Shown piece after piece: positions 12,582-26,800 of a stretch of DNA of 64,000 bases. This stretch comes from Amborella trichopoda (Eukaryota > Streptophyta > Magnoliopsida > Amborellales > Amborellaceae), in NCBI RefSeq assembly GCF_000471905.2, contig NW_006494916.1, forward strand, positions 601,340 through 665,339, given 5' to 3'. The notes under the pieces were generated by a model that was not told the DNA's origin, ran no database searches, and worked only from the letters and a program-made list of their open reading frames with translations. A program made the translations under genes and the position numbers. The number at the start of each line of letters is the position of its first letter. Within the stretch, counting starts at the first letter, position 1.

Positions 12582-12589
12582 TTAATTAT

Positions 12590-14395
12590 AATATCATTTT
12601 TTATTAAATTTGAGATAGTATTTTGAGATAATTTCTCTCTCTAAAAAGGTTCAAGTAGTTTATTTCCTTAAAATTTGATATAGCTTCTCTCTCTAAAATT
12701 TTAACAAATTTTCTCAATCTAAAACTTAATATTTGAGTTAGTTAATCTCTCTAAAACTTAAAATTTGAAACAGTTTTTCTCTCTAAGAAGTTAGGTACTT
12801 TATCTCTCTAAAATTTGATACAGTTTTTCTTTCTAAAATTTAAAGATACTTTTCTGTCTAAACCTTAAAATATAAGATAGTTTCCTCTCTTAAAATTTTG
12901 AAATAATTTATTTCTATAAATTTTTGGGTAGTTTTTTTCTCTAAAATGTAATATGATATAAGATATTTTGTCTATCTAAAACTTAAAATTTGAAATTTCC
13001 TCTAAAGATTTAAAAATAGTGTTCTCTTTAAAATTTCAAGTACTTTCTCTCTCTAAAACTTCAAATTTGAGATAGTTTTTCTATCTAAAATTTGATATAA
13101 ATTCTCTCTCTGAAATTTTAAGATACTTTCTCTCTCTAAAATTTTAAGATACAATCTCTATTTAAATTTAAAATATGAGATAGTTTCTCTCTCTAAAATT
13201 TAAAATATAAGATAGTTTCTCTCTAAAATTTTAAGGTACTTTTTCTCTAAAAAAAACTTAAAATTTGATATAGTCCTCTCCCAAAAACTTTAGAGATAGT
13301 TCTCTAAAAATTTCGAGGTAGTTTCTCTCTCTAAAACTTAAAAATTGAGATGACTTCTCTTTAAAAATTTTGAAATAGTTTCTCTTTCTAAATATTTTCA
13401 AAAAGTTTCTCTCCCTAAATATTTTCAGGTACTTTTTCTCTAAAATTTAAAAATTGAAATAGTTTTTCTCTAAAAATTTTGAGATAGTTTGTCTCTCTAA
13501 ACTTAAAATTGGGATACTTTCTTTCTCTAAAAATTTTGAGATAGTTTGTCTCTCTAAGAATTTTTTGGTTACTTAATCTCTTTAAAACTTAAAATTTGAT
13601 ATAGTTTCTCTCTTTAAAAATTCAGAGATAGTTTCTCTCTCTAAATTTTTTTTAATATTTTCTCTCTCTAAAACTTAAAATTAGACATAATTTATCATTT
13701 TTAAGACTTAAAACTTGAGATAGTTTCTCTCTAAAAATTTTCAGGAACTTTCTCTTCATAAAACTTAAAATTTTACATAATTCTTCTTTCTACGAAATTT
13801 CAGATACTTTTTTCTCCCTTTAAGACTTAAAACTTGAGATAGCTTCTCTCTAAAAATTTTCAAGCACTTTTCTTCATAAAACTTAAAATTTGATATAATT
13901 CTTCTCTCCAAGAAATTTCAGGTACAATAGTTTCTCTCTAAATATCTCGAGTGTTTCTCTCACTTTTGAGATAATTTCTTTTTCTAAAAATTTTGAGATA
14001 GTTTCTCTCTCTAAAAATTTTCAAGTACTTTCTCTCTGTAAAACTTAAAGTTTGATATAGTTTCTCACTCTAAAAATTTTGAGATGGTTTCTCTTTAAAA
14101 CTTTTTAGATACTTCACTTCCTAAAATTTGATATAGTTTCTACCTCTAAAATTTTATGATATTTTCTCTTTTTAAAGATTAATTTGAAATAGTTTCTCTC
14201 TGTATTATTTTAAGATATTTTCTCTCTCTAAAATTTAATTTGAAATAATTTCTCATTATAAAAATTTTGAGATAATTTAGCTTTAAAACTTTTTAGGTGG
14301 TTTCTCTTAAACATTAAAATAGTTTTCTCTCCAAAATTTTAAGATACTTCATCTCTAAAACTTAAAATATGATATAGTTTCTCTTTCTAATTTGT
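12590..14395. repeat. 1.8-kb degenerate minisatellite (TCTCTCTAAAA / TTTGAGATAGTT)
   Basis: Some fifty diverged copies of a ~30-36-base unit combining AAAATTTGAGATAGTTT with TCTCTCTAAAAMTT. Variants keep the alternation of a CT-rich word and an AT-rich word. Stops occur in all frames. A 240-base outlier lies at 8105-8345. Confidence 0.85.
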
Positions 14396-14567
14396 GGGGG
14401 TATTTTGGTAAAAATAATTGTTATAAAGTGGTATGTAGCAGGGAAATCTGGTTAAAAATCAATTTTAGAGAGTAAAGGCAATAATATAAATTTCTTTATT
14501 TTTAGTTTGAAATCAAAAATAATAATTTCAAATGAAATACTTTATGTTTCAAAATTTTCATCCAAAC

Positions 14568-14599
<32 letters not shown>

Positions 14600-14651
14600 A
14601 AAGAAAAAAAAATTCTTTTTGAAAATACATTTTCAAATATCCAAGTGACAT

Positions 14652-14719
14652 CTAATATAAAGTATGTCACAATATTCCAAAAAACTAATATAAAGTATGT
14701 CACAATATTCCAAAAAACT
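14652..14719. repeat. 34-base tandem duplication
   Basis: Two copies of AATATAAAGTATGTCACAAT followed by ATTCCAAAAAACT. Confidence 0.85.
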
Positions 14720-14895
14720 TTATTTTAGAGTTTTGTTCATCGATCACCGGATTTCAAATCCAATATTCAATTTTAATAGACAATGATGATTGCGACATCT
14801 TTGCATCGAAAATAATGGCCTGGCTGCATACATTTCGTTACGCAATTTTCCCGTGGGGCAGAGAGAAGTGGTTGGGCTAGAGAGAGCAAGTTGAA

Positions 14896-15279
14896 AAAGT
14901 TTATACAGGACCGAGGCTCTAAACAATCAAATTAAAACCTACTTCAAAATTTGTATTAAAAGTGGTTGTTTTGATGTTCAAATATCCTTTAATTAATCAT
15001 CTCGATATAAAAATGTATTAACCTGAGAAAAAAATAGATTTTAAGTTTTGGAAATAGTGTATCATGTAGCGCATTTTTGGACCGTCAATTTTCAAGATTT
15101 TTAAGTTTTCATATATTCGTTGGATTTACACCATTTTTGGAGCTTTAAATTTTATAATTAAAGATGATAAATTGTAAAGCTATCACAAATATTTTCAATA
15201 TTGAAACCATATTTCTTGACATTATTTGAAGGTGAGCTCTTATTTGATCGCTTAGAGCCTCGACTCTATACAAGCTGCA
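14896..15279. mobile_element. MITE family B, copy 1
   Basis: Its termini are inverted: the left has GTTTATACAGGACCGAGGCT then CTAAACAATCAAATTAA; the right has TTTGATCGCTTAGAGCCTCG then ACTCTATACAAGC. Shared internal words include AATCATCTCGATATAAAAATG, ATTTTTGGACCGTCAATTTT and TTTTATAATTAAAGATG. At least six other copies or fragments lie in this window. Confidence 0.65.
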
Positions 15280-15334
15280 TTCCACACCTAAATGACTTTT
15301 TTGAGTAACCACAAAAAACAAGTAGCAATTATTC

Positions 15335-15680
15335 ATGAACCCTAATCATTTCAAGATGAACATAGGGGATGGTGCTTTTATTGCAGTATTTATCAAACCT
15401 TTTGGAATTGCTTCTAATAATTATGTGGAATTTTTTTCTTTGAAAGAATTATTAATCTTAGTTGATCAGCTACAGTGCTACCCTATTCAGGTCGAAAGTC
15501 ATTGCTCGTTAATGTTATTCATTAACGCTGCTGACCTCCATAGAAGTTACATATGAACAACGTCTCTCTGAGTATGGGTAGTCCATCTCCCATATCTTTC
15601 ATGAAGCCAGCATAGTGCTTTCTAGTCTTGCAAAGAGAGCTTTAGCTCATGATTTGGCATGGGTGCTCTATTGAGTAATG
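15335..15680 (+). mobile_element. LINE fragment: RNase H-like (RVT_3) domain tail
   Basis: The frame at 15335-15556 (GDGAFIAVFIKPFGIASNNY, then VEFFSLKELLILVDQL) resembles the RNase H-like domain at the 3' end of plant L1-type LINEs. Another frame at about 15595-15675 continues the match (SLAKRALAHDLAWVLY). At least one frameshift separates them, near 15550. No reverse transcriptase is present upstream, so this is a 5'-truncated remnant directly abutting a family B MITE. Confidence 0.6.
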
Positions 15681-15689
15681 ATTTCATAT

Positions 15690-16380
15690 ATATGTTGTAT
15701 AGTAATATGATGTAATAACTTTAAAAAATCATTTTATGGTCATTTGTTTGATCCAAATTTTGAATTATATATATATTTTATTCTAATGAACAATTATTAA
15801 AAAAAAAAATTCGAAAACACAACTTAGAAAGTATTTTTTTAACCCAATTAATATAGGTCCTTCATTTTGGTGAGATGCTTAGATCTAGGCCTTCGAAGGA
15901 TTTTTTCACTTCTAATTTTTTTGGATGGCTTTATTATTATTAGATGAATAATATTAAAAAAGAAAAAATAATTTTGAGTTTATAAAAGCTAAGGTCTTGA
16001 AATTCATAAAATGAATGGTTTAGAGTTATTTTTGAAAGAAACTCATTTTTACTTCATTTAGACCTCAAATTGAATTTTTTGGAGATTGATTATTGAGATG
16101 AAAAAAATATTAAAGAGTGTCGTTGGAATATGATTTTACCGTTTACGGATTAATGGAGAACCCGTTGGGGGCGTTCTCCCTCAATGACTTACCTAAACAA
16201 GAAACTGACAAAATCCATGGTGGACAGGGGGAGCGATGAGAGAGTGTAATTCTAGCGAGAGAAAGGCATGTCGCCTCCAGAGAAAAATGGAATGAAACTA
16301 ATCACGTCCATGAAGTCACAGAAGACAGAATAAATAACTGTCTTTTTGTCAGTGGCTGCATATGCTCGGCTTCGAGCTCT
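15690..16380. other. Upstream region of the AVT1 gene, nothing specific seen
   Basis: AT-rich up to about 16130, then richer in GC and GAGA words towards the inferred promoter. No recognisable frame. Confidence 0.4.
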
Positions 16381-16388
16381 GTAATGGC

Positions 16389-16394
16389 TATAAA
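16389..16394 (+). promoter_or_regulatory. Candidate TATA box of the AVT1 gene
   Basis: TATAAA in GGCTATAAACTC, followed about 30 bases later by a GAGAGAGAAATC stretch that could hold the transcription start. Chosen for position and motif only. Confidence 0.3.
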
Positions 16395-16419
16395 CTCTTT
16401 TGCTCCATTTTAGAGAGAG

Positions 16420-17890
16420 AAATCTTCATAGATCGCAACATTGAAAAGGTATTCTGAGCAAAAAGCTTTTGGCTCCACGTTCAAAAGCCTTCGTACTGGT
16501 GAAAAATCTCTTCTGAGTTCTGATAGGTTCGGGAAAAGTTTTGAGGTGTATCAGAAAGTGAAAGGCCTGCGAAAGAGGTAGAGACACGTCTTTAGGCTGT
16601 GGAGATTCATTTGATTATGCTGCTGAGCACTAAGAGTCCTGAAAATATTGGAATCTGAAGAATCCAATATTCTAAAGAGCACTAAGACTCCTGAAAACTC
16701 AGTTTTTCTCCTGCTTATATCAAGCTTTTCTGCATTTGTCGTAGTGTTTCTTAAGAAGCTTCGGCAAATTTCAGGCCTTCAAATTAATTCTGTGGAAAAA
16801 CAGTTTGATGCTGCTGAATATTAATAAGCTTTTTTTGGAGGTTTAATCCAATTCAGCGCATAATTTGTGCTTCACGTTGTACTCTGATCCTTTATCTGGT
16901 TTGTTTCAAGCTTTTATGAATCTTTGATGGCGTTTCTTCTGAAGCTTCACAATATTTCAGACTCCGGATAAATTAACTGGAAAAACTTCGGTTTTCTTTT
17001 TTTTAAATAGCTTTGCAATTTTTATTGACATTTTGAGCTTCATTTTACTGGTCCAAGAGACTAAATCTGGAGTATTTTGGAGTAATTTGAACTTCAAATG
17101 AGCCTTGGTTTGTACTCACTCGAGCTTGATTTCGGATTAAATCACTTGATATTATCTTTTCCCTTATTTTTAAGCCTTCCGTGCGCCTGTTGAAGAGCTT
17201 AGAATCAAACCGAATTTAAGTTTCAGTCCAAATCATGTATTCAGATTTCAGTAGTTTTAAAATATGAACTTCCAGTTTTCTTTAGAGTTTCCATGCTTCT
17301 GTAAAAATAGTTAAATCTACTGTTTTCTGTTTTTACTTATGCACCATAAAAGGCCGACTAATTTTCTTCCTACGTAATTTATGTTTCCCTTCTAAACACA
17401 TACGAAATTGAGATGAATGATCTGTAATAATTCGTAAATCCGGATCTTGTTCTCTCTAAGATTGTGGATACAGAGCAAATCGGATCTATTCTCCCTTTCC
17501 ATAGGAGTTCTTCATGCTCATTGTGGAGGAGCTAAACTCAGAAAATAATATCTTTCAGTTTCTTGTTTCCAGGATAGATCTTAATTATTAAAGTAGCTGG
17601 AGTTAGTTTTTTGTGTTTTTTGCTCTGTCACCGATTGTCCAAGTCATGATTTTAATGGTTCTAGGTCCTAATTCAGTCTAGAAGCGTGAAGTCACTATTT
17701 CCCTTCCTCTCAACCCCTGGTTTATTGTTTGTCGCAGACCTTAAATTCGTGTTAACTCGTTTCTCATTCAATAATGGAGTCGATCATATTGTTCATGAGT
17801 ATTGCACTAGGATTAAGTTACGGATTTACGTTGTTTTCTGAATGTCCCTCTTAATTGAATTTTATGGATAATTTTACTACAGGAAAAAAG
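16420..17890 (+). other. Probable 5' UTR exon and leader intron of AVT1
   Basis: The first coding exon is preceded by a good splice acceptor (TTTTACTACAG, exon from 17883) only eight bases before the ATG. The 5' UTR must therefore begin in an upstream exon, with a leader intron between. The upstream donor was not fixed; the GT at about 16579 is one candidate among several. Confidence 0.45.
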
Positions 17891-20800
17891 ATGAACAAGT
17901 CCAGCTCTGAAAGGAGCTTGTACATTGAGAGCGATGATGAGGAAAATGACACTGAGAAGCTTGTTGTCAGGGGAGATGGTTATGATACAGATTCATCAGA
18001 TTCTTTTTCTCATGGCAGCCCTAACCACAGCAAGCACCCAAGCTCGTATAATACATCTTGGCCCCAGAGTTACAGGTATTCATATATGGACAGATGCATA
18101 TTCTGGGAAATTAACTTGAGTATATAGATATGCCATGAAAACTGTTCAAGTATTGAACTATGTATTTAAATTTAATTCCTTTCAATCTGGAGTTTTTATG
18201 GAGATTTCTTATTTTTCTTTCCATATGTTGAGAATTGGATTCAGTTAACCTAACTAATTGATATCAACCTCCTTGCTCAGTCCAAAACGCATCCATCCCA
18301 CTAGAGAATTGATTCACCGCCTTAAGAAAACACCCAAATTTAAAAGAATTTGATTTTTCTATCAAGATAGTCAAAGGGGCTTTTACAAAAAAAAAAAAGG
18401 GAAAAAAATGCTGCGCTGAATATGTACCTTTCTGATAAAAATGGTGTGCGTGAATTTTTAATAGATGATTTATAATTTATTCCTCTTTCATGATTCAAAT
18501 TTTGTTTGTGTTTTGGGTCCATACAGGCAATCCATCGACATGTATAGCAGTGTGGCATCTCCCAATATTGGGTTCTTGGGTACTCCCAATTTAAGCAGAT
18601 TAAGCAGCTCTTATTTGTCATCTTCACTTCAAAGGAGACACACTCCTGAAATACTTACATCCTTGATTAAGCCTTTATTGCCCACAAAAAAAGAGCCATC
18701 ATCACCACCACAACAACAGCAGGTTCTTCCTCCTCCTGCTCCTACCAAGAGGGTCCCATCTCAGAAGGCCCTTGCCGAACAAAAACCTGCAAAAATATCA
18801 CATGAAGTGCCTCTTTCTCGTCAGTGTTCTTTTGGTCAGGCGGTGCTTAATGGTCAGTAAATCTCACATCCTTCCAATGACCACTCATGCAATGGGGATA
18901 TCATGAAGCTCTTTTCTTGATTTGTTTTCAAATTATTGTTTGCAATTTCTCAATTGGGGAAATGAGATTTTATTGCCCAAATGTTTTGTTTACTGACACT
19001 CTTTTAATAAGATTTAGGGTTAATCTGATGAATTTGATGCAATGAAAACAGTCATCATGATAATTATTATATCTCAGAAGATTTAACGAGATGAACTTCA
19101 TGGAATTGGGCTAATGACTGAGTTGGCTATATGTCTGTTATATGTACTAAAATAACTTTGTTTCTATTTGGTTAGGGATGAATGTTATGTGTGGAGTGGG
19201 AATACTTTCCACACCATTTGCCATCAAAGAAGGAGGTTGGATGGGGATATTTGTGTTGATTGCATTTGCTCTAATTGCATTATACACAGGTATCCTCTTA
19301 CGCGATTGTTTAGACAGTGAACCTGGTCTTCAGACTTACCCGGACATTGGGCAGGCTGCATTTGGTACAATAGGTCGCTTTGCTATCTCTGTAAGTTGGA
19401 TTGTTAAAAGATCAATATTCCAAATATTTTAAACTGATGAATTATTGTAATGGACTATGTCATAGATTTCTCTATCAACTAGTAAATTATTCATCTTTAT
19501 TTATTCATCAGTCCCAACCAATAAACTATTTTGTAAGCTACTGTTCTGCTATTTTATGTCAACTATGACTTACACTTTTGTTTCTTGTGGCTATTTGCAG
19601 ATAATTTTATATGTGGAATTATATGTAAGTACAGCTAGCTCTAGTTCTCCTTCGCTGGTGCTTAGGTAAAAATTACAATACCATCCCTGACATTGAGAGG
19701 AACACCAAATTTAAGTCAACATAATCAGAATTAGTGTCCCTTATCTAATCATGTAACACAAAAACCAAATTTTTTTGGCTTGATCCAAAGCCACAAATTC
19801 TCAGAAATATTCAGTTGGATCTTTCTAAGTTTTCCATATAATGTTGAAATATTGTGAAAGGTACTTAGTTTGAAGAAAAACTGGTGTTCGCTGTTTATCT
19901 GATAAAATGGCGGGTAATGTTTCTGAAAAATCCTTTAGTTTTGAACAAGCATCGACCTGCATCAGGGAAAGAGCCCAAGCGTAATTGGTTACTGCTTGAT
20001 GATTTGCAACGCTACGTTAGGCTCAATTCCTACCAATGTAGGGGCCCTCTCCCCACTGACTCACCCGAAGAAGAAGAACAAAAAAAAAAAAAAAATTGAG
20101 AGAATATCCCTTTTCTGGAGGATTGTTATTGCCTAGTTTTTATATAATGCAGATAAGATAAGGATTTCCTATATTTTGCCTCATAGCAGTGTGCCTGGAC
20201 TGTCAGATGTCACACATTGCATCTGATTGAGTTATTTTTGCTACTTGTGCATGTGGACTGCTAGAAGGAAATCAAACTAAGCCTGGCACTTCTCCTAGAA
20301 ACTTGGAAAAATAAAAAAGATTTGGGAGGAAAGAAGATGGAAAATAAATTAGTGCCAGGAAAAAGGACAGAAAAACATGAAACTCAAATGCATTTTTTTT
20401 TCTCACCATGTCTTTAGATAATGAGCTTCATTACTAAAAATCATGTTAATTGATCCTTATATAGTGAAGCTCATCCAATTGAGCTCTTCATTTCTTCATA
20501 AGTCATGTCTAATGTAATGTTTATAATTTCACCTGTTCAAACCTTCAGCATGTATCTTTGGACTATATATGAGATAACTCATTCTTACACCCCACTTCTT
20601 GACAGGCTTGTTGTGTGGAATTTATAATTCTTGAGGGCGATAATTTATCATCATTATTTCCTGGTGCCCACCTAAATTTAGCTGGGCTTCAGCTCAACTC
20701 ACATCAGCTTTTTGCTGTGGTGGCTACCCTGGCTGTGCTTCCTACTGTTTGGCTTCGTGACTTGAGCATTCTTAGCTATATATCAGGTATAAACTGATCC

Positions 20801-23800
20801 AATTTAGTCATGTGAATTGATTTTATGATGAATTCTTGACTTGACCATTGCATCTATAATCTGGTTATATTGATTATTTTTACCATTGTTTCAGCTGGTG
20901 GTGTTATCTCATCTATGCTGGTTGTTCTATGCTTGTTCTGGGTTGGAGTAGTGGATCAAGTTGGGTTACAATACAAACCCCATGCTTTAAACCTCAGTAG
21001 TCTCCCTGTTGCTATTGGTCTTTATGGGTACTGCTATTCTGGGCATGCAGTCTTTCCAAACATCTACACGTCCATGAAGAAACCTTCTCAATTTCCTGTG
21101 GTTTTAATTACAAGGTACCAAGATCTCTTTACCTCAATCCCATTATGACACTGACAGGTGCATGTTTAGATTGTAGTTTGAATCTCCTCCAAGAAAACCT
21201 CCTCTTCTCAACCAGAAACTGGAACATTGTATACACCAGTTTCTAGGGAAGGTCTATTAAGTTCGTGGCATCTTTTGTTTTTTTTTTTTTAGGATAGTTC
21301 AGCAGTTGGAATCTAACTTGAGATGTAGCATTGCGAACTTCAACTGCTAACTAATCAAGCCCAAGCCTGATTCCCATATTAAGTTCGTCGCATCATCACT
21401 CTCCATTGACATAATGAAGTGATGGGCCAAGGAACAGGATATGACCCTATTTGTGGCCTCGTCTCTCTCTCAATCACCAACAATCAACTCTCAACAAAAA
21501 TCATTAACCTTTTTATAATAAATTATGGTCACAATGAAATTGTTAAACTATATTTTTGAAATACCCATATTCAATATAATTCCTAAATGCCTTACATTGA
21601 TACTTTTTATCCATATCTCATTGCTTTGGTGATTGTATTATTACCTTGCTGGTTTTGTAGTTTTCTTTCTCCTTTGGGGTCTGACAGTTTCTCTCATTCG
21701 TGAAACTTGCAGTTTTGCAATTTGTACTGCCATGTATGCTGGAGTGGCTTTTATGGGATACTCCATGTTTGGAGAATCCATCGTGTCACAGTTCACCCTC
21801 AACATGCCCCACCAGCTCACAGCCTCCAAAATAGCAGTGTGGACAACAGTATGAAACCAAAACAAAAAGCATGTTTTGTTGATACGATATTTTAGAAGCT
21901 TATGTTCAGTTTAGCAACTCTTATTGAATGGTTTCACACACTATTTTTCTGTTTTGCAGGTGGTGAATCCATTTACAAAATATCCTTCTCATTTTTCATA
22001 TACTGATATTGGAATGTTTCGTACCGTTTCACAGTGAAACATGTTTTGTGTTTTTGTGTTTGTGCGCGCGCTTGCGTGTGTCAGAAAAGCCTTTCGAAAA
22101 TTTTATGGAAGTATTTTTCTAGTCACAGATTTGTAGCTGCTATATATTTATTTGTTTATGTTCGATTTAGTGGGATCTCCCCTTGATTCAAATACACATA
22201 TGCATTGACACTATCTCCAGTGGCCCTAAGTTTGGAGGAGTTGATACCTTCTATGCATCTCAAGTCATACTTCATTGCGATCCTCATTAGAACAGCATTG
22301 GTCGTCTCCACTTTGCTCGTGGCTCTCTCGGTTCCATTCTTTGGTAAATCCTCTCCTCTCCAACTCGAATTTCAATATTAAAGTTATAAAATATGTCAAG
22401 AGCCAGTGTACACATAGTTGGAGTATTTGTTTCTTTTCCTACATGCTGCTTTTGTAAGCAATGATGGCTCGGGATATGGTCTTGTCTTTAAGAACCACCG
22501 TACTTTTCTGTAGTTGGGATTTTCATAAGGGAAAGGTTTCTATACTTCCCCGGCAGAATACTATGGTTCCCCTACCATCCAGCCGCCAAATTTTGATCAA
22601 GAGAGCCACTCATCGTTTGATCTTAGATCCGACATCTCAAAATATTTTACTTTTAGTTTTTTTTATACAAATTGTATGAAAATGAAATTTGATACGTGCC
22701 ATTTTTTCATTGGGTCGCACCTATAAAAAATATTAAAAATAATTTTTCGATAAAATACAATGACCAACATACCCCTTGAAACTTTCAGGGGTATTTTGAT
22801 CATTTTATTTTATTGGAAATATTTGTTTTTATATTTTTTTCTATGTGAGTTTAATAGATGATTAGGCGTCCAAAATTTGGTGTCAAAATAGTTTATAGAA
22901 AAAAAATTAAAAAAAAATAGTGTAGAAGTGACATTGTGATTGGGACAATCTTAGCCCTCCATTCAGAATGGACGGTTGGATAAGGGTAAGTATATAAGTT
23001 TTATTTTGTAGGAGAAGCATAAAAATCTTGTGCTTTTCATAATCCTTATAAACCCTTGCCCAACATGCAAAACAAAGAGGGTATCAATGATCACTAAAAT
23101 GTCGTCCTACCATGCAGGTATAGCATGAGTCTCATGCTATGCCTCTAAGTATGCTGCTCATATTGAGTTCCTTGCCTTAAGTAACTTCAAAATGACAAGG
23201 CGGTTCTCATGCATATTAGTTTGGTTATATATCCAACCTGAATTTATGTGCGTACAGTGAAGATTTTGTGTTTCGATACTGATAGGTAGACTTTCAGTGA
23301 GAAAAGATTGTGCTAATTCAAAATCAAATCTGAGCCTAGAGTTTTTGAACCTGATAAGTTTTAATGAGTGCCAACTTAGTCAATCCTTCACTTTTCAGAA
23401 AGATTTTTTTCCTATTTAACAACTCTGGTATCAAAACAATTACTTGTCTCCGTTGCTCGGGATCTAGAAGCACCAAGTCACTCCCTTACCATAGCTTCTA
23501 CCTCTTTGTCATTAAAATAAAACCAACGGCATGAAGAAATGGACAGCTCCTGCTAACTGATGTAACAAGCTGAAGGGTGGTGCTGCTGCTCCTTTTTTAA
23601 AAAAATAACAAAAATAAAGAGTTGAAAATTGTGTGTTTGCATTTGTATATGTGTGTGAATACAAATATAGCATTATGTTCAATAACTTTAATATTGGTTC
23701 CATTCCTTGATGCAGGTCTTGTAATGGCATTAATTGGATCCCTCCTAACCATGCTTGTTGTAAGTTCTTAATTGGCATAATAATTTTTTTCTCATTTTAA

Positions 23801-26800
23801 CTATAAACACATGCATTGAGGCCCCGTTTGGATGTCCTGGCTGTTGGGCTCACTGGTACGAGCCTTTTTGCAAAAATGTGGATCCGCAAACCAGAACCTA
23901 GATTTTATGGGACAAAAACATCCAATATTGTGTGTGTGTGAATGGAAAAATATGCAATAAAACACATAAATAAATTACTGAGAGAGAGATTTACGTAGTT
24001 CACTTTTTTAGGTTACCTCCATGGGAGAAAGACATAAAATAAAAACGATTATAATTTCTTCCATGAGGCACACTCTCTAACTTCTTTAGAGGATTTTCTC
24101 TCTCTAGGTTTTTCTTGTTTGAGGTTCGTCTCCCTCTCATAGACTTTTTTCTCCGTTTAGATTTATCTCTCTCGAAGAGGCTCTACAATAAACCCATAGG
24201 ATCTCTCTCTCTCTCTCTTTCTTTTCTGCACAAGAAGTATAACTATATGTCTCTCTGCAAAAGGAGATGCACATATCAAGAGGAGGAACTTGTTAACATT
24301 GGATAAGCCTGGCCCCGTCATGTTTTGGGTTTTTATCTAGAAATGAGATTTGTTTCCTAAAATCTCTTCCCCTTCTCAGTAGTGATTATCCATTATAACA
24401 ACTCAGTGGGTTGTATTCCCAAATTGCCCCTTTAATGAGCAAAGGATGTAGAGGTCCTCCCACATGTGATGGCCTCTCCAACAATCTTCGCCTCCTGTCT
24501 TATGGTGAAGGTTTTATTTTTCAAATGAACTTGTTACTTAGATGGTACCCATGCCAACGATGTTTTTGTAAAGTTCATGCTTGCCTCTGGTCAAGGTCTT
24601 TGTCATCATATCTGAGGTATTTTTAGCTGCAGTAACTTCTTCTGTAAGACATCCAATCCAATGGTAACACACATCAATGTGCTTTGTCTTAGAATGGAAG
24701 CTTGCATTCTTGCTCAAGTGGATAGTGTTTTGACTATCACAGTGGATCGTGTACATGTTCTGTTTCAAGCTCAACTCATGGAAGAATCTCTCCTCACAGG
24801 CTTTTGTGACTTCTATGTACCTTGCCTCTTTGTTTGATAGAGTCATACACTTCTGTAGCTTGGACTACCATGAAACAACTCCTCCTACAAAAGTAAACGG
24901 TTACCCTAAGATTGACTTCCTGGAGTTTATATCTCCCACCATGCCTGCATCTGTATACCCTTGTAGCACCGGTTTACCTCCCCAAAAGTTCAAATATATT
25001 GTAGATGTTCCTTTGAGATATTTGAATATCCACATGACTATTGCCTAGTGTTCCTTATCAAGATTAATGATAAATATGTTCACGACGCCAACTGCATGTG
25101 CAATATTTGGACTCATGCACATTATGACATACATCAAACTTCCTACGGCTAATGCGCAAGGCGCTTTCTATGTTTCTTCCTTCTCATTTGCATTTGAAGG
25201 ACCTTGCTTGGCACTTAGAGCTTTTTGTACCCACAATGCTTTGAGGCTATTCTCTTGTACTCATTATTCCCATGAAGGAATCAACTTCTTGTACCACTTC
25301 CTTGGGGGTCAGTTTCAACCCGTATAAACTATTTTTAGTTTACGAAGCATGTGCTCCTTTTTTACCTTAAATCCTTATGATTGCTCCATATATATTTCTT
25401 CCTCCAAATCACCATGAAGAAAGGCAGTCTTGACATCTAACTAATTAATCTCTAGATTCAAGCTTGCAATTAGGCATAATACCATATGGAATGATGACAT
25501 TTTACCTCAGAAAATGATTTCATCAAAATCGATGCCAATACCATTCACCTTCATGTTTTCATGATCCCATAGCCTATAGTTGAACTCTTCATTTAAGTAC
25601 CCTAAGAATAAGCGTAGGAGTGCTTTCTCATCTAACTCTATTATTTTTTTCCTTGGGCACGTACACCAATGCTTTGCACCCAAACACCCTCAAATATGAA
25701 TAATATATACATTTTCCAATCCAAACTCGTTGATATTTCACCATTCAGAGGAAATAATGAGGATCTATTTATTAGATAGCTTACTGTGAGGATTGTTTCA
25801 CTGAATATTGCTTCACCCCAATATGACTTTGGCAACTTGTCTGCAGATAACATGCACATAAGTCTTTATTATAATGTTGCGACTCATTTTCTCTGTTACA
25901 CCATGATGCTGGAGAGTATATGGATTTTTAAAGAATTTAAGGTGTACTCCCCCGAATTGTTTGATCTGAGACACTTCAATAGCTTGCCTATCTCCCTTTT
26001 TACCTTAGTATGAACATTTTGAAAGATTTGAAATACCTAATCTTTTGATTTCATTAAGTATACCTATACATTTCTTAAAGCATCATCAGTGAAGGTGACG
26101 ACGAATGATGCATCACCAAGCGACTTCACATCTATGGGACCACACAAATCTTAATTTTCCAACTCTAGCATTTTTGTATCTTTAGAGCTCTTATTGGAGA
26201 ATGAATCTCTATGTTGTTTGTCTAGCAAACCATGGTCATATGGGGTCAAAGATGTATTCTTGACACTGGGAAGGATCTGCTTTCTTCGCTGAGATTTGCA
26301 TCCCTTTTTCACTCAAATGACCAAGTCGCATGTGCCACAGGTCTAGTGAGAGTTATTCCATGGCGGCATTAACTTCACTATTGGAGACTCGCACCTATGT
26401 TCTAAAGAGTAAGCAATACTTCTTGCCTTTTGTTACAACAAGATATCTCTTTGCTAGCTTGTAATGTCCCTTACTAAACAATGAGTGGTAACCTTCGTCG
26501 TCTAATTACCTCCTAAGATGAAGTTTATTTAGATATCAGGTACATGATGTAGGGAGAAAATAATAACCAACCCAAAAAATAAAGATAAAATAAAAGTTTA
26601 AGATATTCTACCTTCTCTCAAGGTCTGCAAGGGAGTCAATCTAAAAGACGATTTTTTTACAATATCAACTTTACTCAATTCAGATCTTTTTACAAGATCA
26701 ACTTTTCTCGATTCAAATCTTTTCACAAGATCACCTTTTATCAATTCTCATTCATTGATCTTTTACAATGAAGGGACATCTCCCTTTAAATAGACTTTAG

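Noticed and set aside
12590-14395. Possible CRISPR-like array of regular repeats
   Set aside because: Repeats are degenerate with no constant spacer pattern, and the DNA is a plant nuclear sequence.
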